This document shows, piece by piece, positions 55,498 to 64,000 of a stretch of 64,000 nucleotides of DNA. Under the pieces are notes generated by a model, which searched no databases, was not told the DNA's origin, and saw nothing but the letters and a program-made list of their open reading frames with translations. The position numbers and the translations under genes were made by a program. How positions within the stretch are numbered: position 1 is the stretch's first letter; the number at the start of each line of letters is the position of its first letter. The stretch comes from Spinacia oleracea (taxonomy: Eukaryota; Streptophyta; Magnoliopsida; Caryophyllales; Amaranthaceae): the NCBI RefSeq assembly GCF_020520425.1, contig NC_079487.1, forward strand, positions 132,268,385-132,332,384, in the 5' to 3' direction.

Positions 55498-56899
55498 ACT
55501 TAATTGTGGTATAATTTCTTTACATTAAGTTGATTAATAATTGTGACACCGTAAAGTTGATCGAGATCAGGTAAGTACGGCCCATACGTTGGCACATATG
55601 GTAATCAATGGAGGCACTATATTCACTATCTTTGCTCTAGAACCCGACTAGGTTTTATCTGTTGGTTTTATTTTTAGCACTATTACTGTATGTCAAAAAA
55701 AAAATTGTTAAAAATAGAAACTTCATTTTTTTTTTTTTATTGTTTTAAGTTAGCATCAAACTATCCCAAATAAGTAGTGATTCAAGGACAAGAAATGGCC
55801 AGGAAGAGGCTTCTATAATTATGTAATGTAAGTGGTTAAGATTTTATCTTTGTTTTAGTTGGTTAGTTATTGTCTTGTATATAGGGAGTTTGTTTTCTTT
55901 GCACCTATTCCGTTTTTTTTTTATTATTCTTTTTATTTAGAATGTATTTTAAGACAAAAGAAGGTAAAATATACAGAGAGACCAAAATATGGAGGAAGTA
56001 GCTTTTGTGCGGAATAACAATAAGTCTTTAACCAATATAGGAATGTTTCAATTCGTATGTTCATTTGAGTTTACTATTGTATCTAACTCCATTTCTTAAT
56101 AACCACGCGCATTGCAAACATGTCAATGTACAGAGTACATTATCGGGTGCACACAAATAGACAATCATGACAAAATTATATTGAAAATTATTAAGTATAC
56201 CCAAACGCACCGTGCATCCAAGGGTATTTTTACACCCGTTGGTGATCCCTATCATATTTTCTCCTCACATGTAAGAAGAAAATGTGAGATGGTGTACCCG
56301 GATGCATGTAATATGTTCTAAAACTATATAAAGATTGAACGTGTTACGGAGTACCTCATTTATGATTCATGAGACAGGAAATGTTTGTATCGAGTATTCA
56401 ACATATACTCGCATCAATTTGAGTACAAAAATCACACATACAAGTATGTAATAACAAACCCCCAAATAAGGTGACAGAAAATGAGAAAATAACAGAGTTT
56501 TTTTCAGTAAAGAAAGCTCCATAAAACTCTTAACATACATCACAAATCCTTCATATGCTGACAAAATCTTCCGGATTCACAATTCACAGTAAGGCCCCTC
56601 CTCCTGTACAGCCATCACATTAATCATCAAAAATATAAACAAAGACAAATTCCAGATAAGGAATTAAATGGTGCAACACTACAATATTAATGTTAGAAAG
56701 TTTGTCTATAAACAAAAAATTGAAACTAGAATATAGGAGGTAACTAAATTGTCCTTAATATAATATTAGCTCTGCTATTTTGCTGTTGGGAATCGTGGGA
56801 TTAATAGTGGCTAATTACCCTTAGGATTCCCTAATCAAATAGAACAGAATTACAGAAAACTATTCCGTTCTCCCTGAACATGCTTTTCAGAAGCTTCAG
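55498..56899. other. Intergenic, possible distal exon of the 57887 gene
   Basis: AT-rich; no clear gene. On the minus strand GGCTGTACAG/GAGGAGG at 56604/56603 is a fair acceptor. Joined to a donor at 57989 (ACCAGAG/GTAAAC) it would give the 57887 protein a short alternative end (EEGPYCEL). Speculative. Confidence 0.3.
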
Positions 56900-56916
56900 G
56901 GAACGGAAAACTAATT

Positions 56917-57115
56917 TTTTTTGGTTCTACTACGAGGAGTTCCCACAGCCTTCGTCGAGTGGACTAATGACTAATCTCCAGCGGAAATTTACATGGATAC
57001 CTCGGTGGGCAGCATCCCTCCAAGTTGAGATTTTTTCCACACCGAAGGCTCAAACCCGAGACCTTGGTTAAGGAGCAAGAGGACCTTAACCATTTATGCC
57101 AACCTCAATTGGTTA
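56917..57115 (-). mobile_element. Complete tRNA-derived SINE, 199 bp
   Basis: Exact 17-bp target duplication GGAACGGAAAACTAATT at 56900-56916 and 57116-57132. Minus strand: head GAGGTTGGCATAAATGGTTA (box A-like), GGTCTCGGGTTTGAGCC (box B-like), and a short A tail (T-run at 56917-56922). All parts of a plant SINE are present, and the identical duplication points to a fairly young insertion. Confidence 0.9.
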
Positions 57116-57132
57116 GGAACGGAAAACTAATT

Positions 57133-57515
57133 AACCTTAACTAACCGTTATTTCTTCTCTTCTTTCATTAAACTACCATTCAATCTTATCCTAATGAGTA
57201 CTAAACTAATCATACATTAGCTAGCCATCACGCTTCCTTTCTTCTTCTTGTGGTTGAACTAAACATTCCCACACAACTTCACCATCGAAGACTACACACA
57301 ACGATTAGTTCAATTACTTGATTTTTTTTTTAACTTGGAAGTGTCTGAATGAGATCATACAGGAAATTGATGAATACTTATTAAATAGAAACCATAAAAC
57401 CTTGAGTTTCCTCCTACAAACAACTAGAGTATATAAACAGCAAAAAAAATTACTTTAAGCATATACAAGCATTCATACAAGAAATAAGGAGTTGTGATGA
57501 TTTTGGGAAGAAAGT
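57133..57515. other. Intergenic, nothing recognised
   Basis: AT-rich, no open frame or repeat of note. Confidence 0.5.
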
Positions 57516-57693
57516 GGGCAATCTATCAGCTCTATCTTCTTAAAGGCATGTTTGGTATAAATTTAGGAAAAGAAATAAATAAAAAAGGGAAATGGTAATG
57601 TTAAGGGCAATCCATCAGCTCTATCTTCTTAAGGGCATGTTTGGTATAAATTTAGGAAAAGAAATAAATAAAAAAGGGAAATGGTAATGTTAA
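57516..57693. repeat. 89-bp tandem duplication across a Tourist end
   Basis: GGGCAATCTATCAGCTCTATC at 57516 and GGGCAATCCATCAGCTCTATC at 57605 start two near-identical units that include the left end of the MITE and its flank. The second unit continues into the rest of the MITE. Confidence 0.88.
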
Positions 57694-57912
57694 ACTATTA
57701 CCATTATAAGTTGTTTAACATATAGGGTTGATGAAGGTAACAATTTTGTTACCATAGGGTTGGGAGAGGTAACAAATGGGGATAATACTAATGGTTATCC
57801 TTAGGAAAAGGATTGTGTTACCATACCTCTCATACCAAACCAAACATTAGATAATGGAAATAGTTAAGTGATTCCATTTCCATCACTTAAAAAACATTAT
57901 ACCAACATGCTC
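57632..57912. mobile_element. Tourist-like (PIF/Harbinger) MITE
   Basis: Ends AGGGCATGTTTGGTATAA and (reversed) GAGCATGTTGGTATAA lie between TTA trinucleotides (57629-57631 and 57913-57915), the PIF/Harbinger rule. The interior has GTAACA / TGTTACC words inverted. Its right end contributes the last codons and stop of the gene at 57887-59467. Confidence 0.8.
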
Positions 57913-59467
57913 TTAGAAGAAACAGACTGATCAGGAAAATAATGTCATCAATAACGAAATAAACAACGAAGTGTAGAAGCGGGTTTACCTCTGGTGTTAT
58001 CTTCTCAGCCATTTTTCTTATCCACTTGTTCATACTCACGTATACTGTTCCGTCTAGTTCTACAACTTCCAGCAAGTAGACTCTCTGTAGTTCCTTTATT
58101 ATAGTATGACCTCGGTCGTTGATGACAGAAGAAGTCAGAATGGCACCCCTAGTACGCTTCCTGCTGATTCTTCCGTTTTGAACCCAATGCTGAATTAGGC
58201 TTTGTTTGGGCAATTGACGCCCCTCGGGCAGTTCCTTAGCAGCGTCCAAGAAACAACTCCGAACAGTATGATCCTTTATGCCATTGAAGCTGAATTTTAG
58301 CTGCTCTAGTATCTTTGCCTCATCGCCATGAATGTCCTCAACGATGCCCTTGAGCTCATTGAGGCGGTTATTCCACTCACATATGTCCTCCTTCCCTGTC
58401 ATAGATCGGGCCATTACCGTGATGACAAGTGGCATACGGGCGCATTGCTTTGCCACATCAGTTGCAATCTTTTCCATCCTAAGGGAATAACTTCGGGTAC
58501 AATGAGTATTCCACCCAGCTTCCTGCAAGAACAACTCCCGTGCTTCAGACTCAGGGAGAAGGTCCATTTTGATCTTGGTTGAGCAATTCATCTTGTTGCA
58601 AATATCCTCCGATGAAGCTGTAAATACAAGTGTACACCAGAAATCATCTTCAGTTTCTGTACCCCCAATTGGAATCCCTACTTCATGCATCCGAAATGGC
58701 TCCTTCACATTATCCAGAAAGAGAACAAAATGGCCAGGAGCCATATTCTTAAACTTGGCTGCAAGAAGGCCACTCCTTCTCGTCACATTCTCATCCTCAA
58801 ACTTGAATTGGATAGCCTCTGCAATGCAATCCTGTAAGTTCCTGATATTAGTCAGCTGTTCTTGAGGTGCCCCCGCCCAAAACACACCCTTATATTGCTC
58901 AGGATCACCATGAACATCATTATGCAACAACTTCATAAAGTTGGTTTTTCCAGCTCCAAGGTTTCCATGTATGCCAATGATTTTAGCCTTCTTCCTTATT
59001 GAACTAAGACCTTCAACTTGAAGTCCTTTTGTTGTATTGCCAATGAGCTCCACCACAGGCAACCTCATACCGCGTGAGTAAACTTCAGAGTGAGTCAACC
59101 CTTCCATCATCAGTTGGTTGGCTTTGTTCAGTAAACCCTTCCCTTCCTCTAGCAGGTTATCTAGCTGTGGCCACACAGCTATGCGAATAAGATTCCACAT
59201 ATTCCTTCTCCCTTCTCCATAACACTTCAGGGTTTTATTGGCATTGTCTTTGAAATTTCTCACTAGTTCAAAGTAAGTCTCCACATAAGCCTTCGGCTTC
59301 TTGCATGGATTGCATGCCTTCTCTTTCTTCAATTGCGCAACCATGTCCCTCTCCCTGCTGTCTATCTGTTGCAGTAGGCCTGTCAGCTCAAAGCACTTGT
59401 CAGGCATCTCTTTGACGGCTTTGATGGAGTTGTATACATTTGGAATATTCTCCACAATCATATCCAT
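57887..59467 (-). CDS. LRR-less NB-ARC protein with MNK in place of MHD (526 aa)
   Basis: Paralogue of the 16392 gene, here without the intron. Starts MDMIVENIPNVYNSIKAVKE. The helical N-terminus has only a weak basic patch (CNPCKKPKAY). P-loop GNLGAGKTN (about 168-176), kinase-2 VLFLDNV, RNBS-B VFTASS (no Arg), GLPL equivalent MPLVITV, winged helix with CFLDAAKELPEGRQLPKQ, and MNKWIRKMA (about 478) at the MHD position. After ITPE the frame reads a hydrophobic stretch, PLLHFVVYFVIDDIIFLISL, and the final RACWYNVF plus stop come from the Tourist MITE at 57632-57912. A donor-like ACCAGAG/GTAAAC at 57989 could end the exon before that, so the hydrophobic tail may not be translated. The 5' exon is unclear: an acceptor-like CTGAATAG lies 30 bases before the ATG. 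Confidence 0.83.
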   Translation of the reverse strand: MDMIVENIPNVYNSIKAVKEMPDKCFELTGLLQQIDSRERDMVAQLKKEKACNPCKKPKAYVETYFELVRNFKDNANKTLKCYGEGRRNMWNLIRIAVWPQLDNLLEEGKGLLNKANQLMMEGLTHSEVYSRGMRLPVVELIGNTTKGLQVEGLSSIRKKAKIIGIHGNLGAGKTNFMKLLHNDVHGDPEQYKGVFWAGAPQEQLTNIRNLQDCIAEAIQFKFEDENVTRRSGLLAAKFKNMAPGHFVLFLDNVKEPFRMHEVGIPIGGTETEDDFWCTLVFTASSEDICNKMNCSTKIKMDLLPESEARELFLQEAGWNTHCTRSYSLRMEKIATDVAKQCARMPLVITVMARSMTGKEDICEWNNRLNELKGIVEDIHGDEAKILEQLKFSFNGIKDHTVRSCFLDAAKELPEGRQLPKQSLIQHWVQNGRISRKRTRGAILTSSVINDRGHTIIKELQRVYLLEVVELDGTVYVSMNKWIRKMAEKITPEVNPLLHFVVYFVIDDIIFLISLFLLRACWYNVF

Positions 59468-60400
59468 TTGAAGTGCACAGTATCAGAGCACACCGTACTA
59501 TTCAGAAAAATAAGTGATGGAATCAATACAAGTAAATGACAAATGCCACCAAAACTGACGGACACACATTGCAAAAAACCAGACTCTATGAAGGTAAACC
59601 AATAGGAATTTAGTCATTTACCAACAACAGCCAATTTTGAAGCAAGGGGGAATTCAAACTACCCAGGTAAGGAAAACCAGATTCTACTTCGGGATTTATT
59701 TTGGCAAAAATTAGAAACTCAAAAGGCATTAACTTATTCTGGGGTCAATAACATTGAATTATTTATTTAATGCTAAATGGATATGGAAAAGCAGTGCACA
59801 CACGGATGTAACGCATCATCATATGAATACATACTTGGGAGTTGGAGAATCTGAACTGCCTTTTCACACTCAGTGCCAAGTCCAAGCCTTACCCGTCGCA
59901 ACAATCGAAGAGCGAACAGGAAACACTGCCAAGATCAGCATGAAATCAGAGAAAAATGTTAGTAACATAAGCATGACATCTTTCTATTATCCCAGAAAAG
60001 AAAAAAAGTGTGACGAAAAGTAATATTTCAGTCACACTGATGAATAAGGTAAGGCAGCAAGTTTCATCAGATCAATTCAGACTTAAATGATAGTTGAAAC
60101 ATGGGATGTTAGAAGACTAACAGTCTTTATACAACATGTAAATCATTTTGTAAGGGAATACATGTCAGAGAAATTTATGGATCAAGAAAAACAGGCGCAA
60201 AATTAATAAATTATCAATCTATTGGTATTACTTCCATAGTTCCATGTAATTTGGAAAGTAGTAGCAGTAGAGTATTTAGGATTAAAGATATGATACCTAA
60301 CTACCCATAGTTACCACTTACCACAACTCATTTCCTTTTATAGAAACTCCCAGCAATAGCATGACAGGGGAGAGTTCAAATCTATACTCCCTTACTATAT
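59468..60400. other. 5' flank of the NB-ARC gene 57887
   Basis: AT-rich; the frame at 59754-60023 has no recognisable features and is not called. Probably leader intron or promoter. Confidence 0.4.
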
Positions 60401-60404
60401 GCTA

Positions 60405-61013
60405 CCTCCGTCTCTGAAAGTTGTTAACAAGTTTGTTTTATTCTGTTTTGGGCACACCTTCTTTACTATATTACCGCTCTTACCTCAAAACACATGTTTC
60501 CACTTTCTCTCTCTTGCTTTATCCCCCTTTTTCTTATACCGGCCCACCTTCTTACACATTCTCTTATTTTATCCTTTTTTCTTACGCCCATTCACCACAC
60601 CAACACTCACAGTCCTTTGTCTTAATATCTGTGTTGATAGTAAATGTTACTCCTTCCGTTCCTAAATAAGTGTCACATTTCCATTTTTGGCGTTCCCTTA
60701 TAAGTGTCACATTTCTATTTTTGAACATGTACTTTTCCCACTTTTCCATACACTTTTCACACTTTTTCATACACTTTTCTATAAATCATAATTACTTTTA
60801 CTTACACATTCTACACTTTTCCACTTTTCAATCCCCACATACACTTTTATTTGTACTTTATTCAATTAAACAATTATCTACTTTATCCTTTCCCAAAAAA
60901 AACATTCTCAATCATTAACTCTTACACACTTTACAATTTTATTAATTACCTTGCCCGAGCCCAAATGTGACACTTATTTAGGAACGGAGGGAGTAACATG
61001 TAGAAACGAAGGT
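60405..61013. mobile_element. Outer MITE interrupted by a Stowaway
   Basis: CTACCTCCGTCTCTGAAAG at 60402 and the inverse of CTACCTTCGTTTCTACATG ending at 61014 look like the ends of one element split by the Stowaway at 60650-60993. Ends diverged, so moderate confidence. Confidence 0.45.
60650..60993. mobile_element. Stowaway-like MITE (GTTCCTAAATAAGTGTC family), copy 2
   Basis: Ends CTCCTTCCGTTCCTAAATAA and TTATTTAGGAACGGAGGGAG with TA flanks (60648-60649, 60994-60995). Reverse orientation relative to 21032-21372. Short frames inside are repeat artefacts. Confidence 0.8.
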
Positions 61014-61015
61014 AG

Positions 61016-64000
61016 TAATTGCCAACAGAAAATTTGAGAAAAATACAACTAATGGGATAATGAACTTAGTTGATATTCCTACATGCCAAAGAGAAAAAGT
61101 TGTAACATTGTGAACTCACGAATCAAGTTCATGCCTGGGGAATTAATAATGCTTCATCCCAGTGTTAGATGCTTTGTACACCGAATTATGAGCAGATTTC
61201 TGTTAACAAACTTCAGTTGGGACAATTGAGATTGATAACAGACATCTTTTATTCAAAGTTTATGATTAAATTGAGAGATTAAATTAAAGACAGCGGTCAC
61301 CATGTCAAACTACGAATAAGAAAGACATCATCTACGCTAGTTACGCTCTTGAGGTCCGGTTGGGGATGAAGGTGACAGCTTATTAGATTGTGGATTGCAA
61401 CATGTTCGATGCAGATTTTCATGAACTTAGGCTCCTTCAAGAAATGGGAAAAAGAAAGAGAAAAGGGATCGGACTAGAGGAAGTTACACTGAGCCGTTCA
61501 AAACACCTATATCAACCTTCTTTAGGTCCCTCAATGCATAACAAACCGCAGTATCTAAAATTTATTTACGACATCAACCAGATAATTTTGCAATTTAAAC
61601 AACGATGAATTGATGATTGTTAAATGGCAGAAAACGTTAGAATTATGAGACTGTTTAGCTGCTGTGTTTTAATCAATCAAATACAGGCTACCAGAAAGAG
61701 ATATGGGATCAGTCTCATGAAAGAAGGGAGGGGGGTCGGATGTAGCTGGAACATATATACAGAAATCACAATGAATGAAATTTCTAAAATAGCACAGTAG
61801 GGACACTACTGCTTTGTATCCTAAGCATGTACACTCCCTTTATTTTTTATTTTTTTAAAAAAACTTGGAAACTACAAATGAAAGTTTATGGGAGGTACTG
61901 TGGGAAAATCATCTGATTAACAAATTCATATTCCTTACTACAGTATGTGGTAAATAGGGGGTATGCATGTAAAGAAGGAAGCTTTACTTTAAGAAGAATT
62001 ACTTAAAATCTTGTTTTGTATGACTAATATTTAAACAAAAAAACAAATGGTGTTCAATGTAGCCATTCCTACGTCTCCAGCTTATATACTACGGAGTATG
62101 AAGCTATGACCACTCTCGGTACCCTGAACCTAGCAATGAAGTTTACATTGGATGTGTTCTCTTGTACATGTAAGTTCAAGATAAGCCAGGTTCCAACTTC
62201 TTAAATTCCTAATTCCTTCAAAAACCCATTGCTCAGGCGAGTACAATGTATAAATGAATGAGTAAAACCATATAGAAATAGAAGCTAAGCCTAAAAGTAC
62301 AATATATCAAGAATACCTAATATGGTTAATTTGAAGATACATAACAACAATACAGGTACAGGAAGGACCATTACTCGACCAAACTCTCGTACCAATAACC
62401 CCAAAAAATGTGAATGAACTAACTCATGGGCTACCCGGTTTAGCAATTCCGAATTCTTCTTACAAAAACTACACTAGAGTCTCGAAACTGGGAGCAATAA
62501 GTAAGGATAGACAGGAGGCCAGATACCAGGAATTCACCAAATGAAGCTTTTTAATACTAGTACTTTTGATATTTTTAACTTAAAAGAATACAATCAAGGA
62601 ACTTATATCTTTTCAGCCCTACTGATCTTTGAGTCTTTTCTACGCTTTGTCAAAAAGTCCTCCAAATAAAGCTACCATTTTCCAATATAAGTGAGTTTCA
62701 TTGCTTCAAATAGGAAGCTCCATTTATTTATTATCTTTCTTCATCAGATCAAACTGGAAGGGAAATAAAATCCTACTTCCCCCAATTAATCTCTACTGTA
62801 CTATCTCCTAAAATAATTGGGGTTTTCAATTGAAATTGAGCAGATCTAGTGGAAAAAACTCAACTGCAGTCAAATATTAGTGAGAAAAATTAAAACCCAG
62901 AAGAAATCGGCATATTTGATTAGCAAATGATAAATGGAACATAAGAAGTTCATACTAAACAAAAGAAAAGCAAGGATCTTGGAAAAATTAACAAACAAAA
63001 ACAAAAGCCAGGAAACAAACAACAAAATCAAACAGACAAATTATACTAAAAATTGAACATTTAAGGAAAATAGACTTACATAATTGGGCAATATGTGCAA
63101 ATCTGTTGAAGCACACAGGAGTCAAATGTCTAGTTTTAGCCATTTTTTTTCTTTTCCACGAGCTAATATGGTCAAAGAAGAGAAATTTCAGAGAAATGTA
63201 GTGACCTTCTCTTCAGAAGTCTTTCTTCCGAGAATATTGTAAGGACTTTAAACGAAAAAAAATTCTCGAGCAAAAACGAGAGTAGGATATGAGGAACATT
63301 ACCAAAAAAAAAAAAATGAAAGGATGAGGATGAGGAAAATTACATTAGCAGATGAGTAAAAGTGAAAATATTAAGCGAAGTGTAATGATAATCAAATATT
63401 TCCCGAGTGTTAATAATAACACTAATCGCCACGTGATTTTGTAATTTTTAATAAAAGTATGATAAGTTTGTCAAAAATAATTGAACATTTTCCTTTCACT
63501 GGGTGAATTAATATATAATTAACTAAAATAAAAATTAGTCTCGTTAATTGAGTTATTGTTTTTTATTGCATTTAATATTATAACATAACACAACAAGAAA
63601 GAGCTTATATTAACAAAATATGACTTCCTTCGTTTCTTAATGTTCTACGCTTATGCAATATTTAAGCACTAATGTATCCAGTTTTGTATTTGAAAAAAAA
63701 TTAAAAAAAGTTGATATTCTGAAAATACATACCGAGATCAATCTAACAAGATCTTACATGATAATGTTTCATACTTTGAACACATAATTTAAGGCGTAAA
63801 GAATTTTAAGGAACGGATGTAATAATAGTTTTGTACATCAACGACTAATCCAACCTAGATAGCTAATGAAATCATCAAAACTCAAAAGGGGTAAATAGAA
63901 AATTAAACTAGCAAGGGGTATATAAAATATATAATACAACACCTTTGGACCCCCAACAAAAAAAGTTTTGAACCAAAACCTATCATTCGAAGCTAGCGCT
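61016..64000. other. Intergenic, possible upstream exon at 63080-63300 (-)
   Basis: No gene can be supported. On the minus strand a leader-like stretch with an ATG at 63143 (MAKTRHLTPVCFNRFAHIAQ) ends at donor TTAT/GTAAGT (63080). It could be an upstream exon of the gene at 57887; joined to that gene's acceptor the ATG would be out of frame, hence a uORF. The frame at 61390-61608 is probably chance. An A-run is at 63303-63316. Confidence 0.35.

Noticed and set aside
59754-60023. Plus-strand frame of 89 codons; also 61390-61608
   Set aside because: No family resemblance, no promoter or splice support; probably chance frames in the 5' flank of the NB-ARC gene.

Overview
This is a plant nuclear window. 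The coding regions are intron-poor NB-ARC immune-receptor-type (NLR) genes plus one UDP-glycosyltransferase, in AT-rich DNA packed with plant DNA transposons: Mutator-like, Tc1/mariner, Stowaway, Tourist, hAT-like, Helitron and SINE copies. The dense CTCCCTCCGT-ended MITEs and scattered ACGGAGTA motifs suggest Amaranthaceae/Chenopodioideae (spinach, beet or quinoa relatives). That species guess is inference, not proof.

Layout. 1-2900 (-): 3'-incomplete RPS2-like NLR with a leader intron. 3341-12529: a tandem segmental duplication. Its left unit was later hit by a whole Mutator-like element (3617-8562, 9-bp target duplication), a Stowaway and a Helitron; its right unit was hit by other small elements. 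The two units therefore serve as each other's empty sites. 12530-16391: non-coding, with two small mobile elements. 16392-17964 (+): two-exon LRR-less NLR. 17965-24257: MITE-rich, ending in a patchwork that joins a broken Stowaway, a GC-rich repeat, a 90-bp copied segment and a broken mariner. 24340-26651 (+): short LRR-less NLR. 27780-30994 (+): full NB-ARC-LRR gene. 32395-38628: complete 6.2-kb mariner with a DD39D transposase, a string of foldbacks and a probable second gene on the other strand. 38775-42509: TIR element filled with ATAGTAACTAT arrays. 44135-46235 (-) and 50530-52403 (+): two more short LRR-less NLRs. 54004-55383 (+): UGT79-like glycosyltransferase. 57887-59467 (-): second long LRR-less NLR, its reading frame closed by a Tourist MITE. 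59468-64000: non-coding with nested MITEs.

Biology. The seven NB-ARC genes fall into three groups. (i) Two RPS2-like genes, at 1-873 and 28364-30994; the complete one has LRRs and an MHD motif. (ii) Three genes of 365-375 aa that all stop just after the GLPL region, so they lack ARC2 and LRR. (iii) Two genes with the whole NB-ARC but no LRR, in which MHD reads MNK. Groups ii and iii keep Walker A but have lost or changed the Walker B second acid, the RNBS-B arginine or both. Almost all carry a short basic cluster before the P-loop. They may work as regulators or partners of full NLRs rather than as sensors; this is inference.

The two strongest novel signals are the LRR-less NLR family and the mariner foldback array, in which related hairpins keep loop and flanks while their stems differ yet stay self-complementary.

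For genes with introns the coordinates are outer bounds; the exon structure is in the text.
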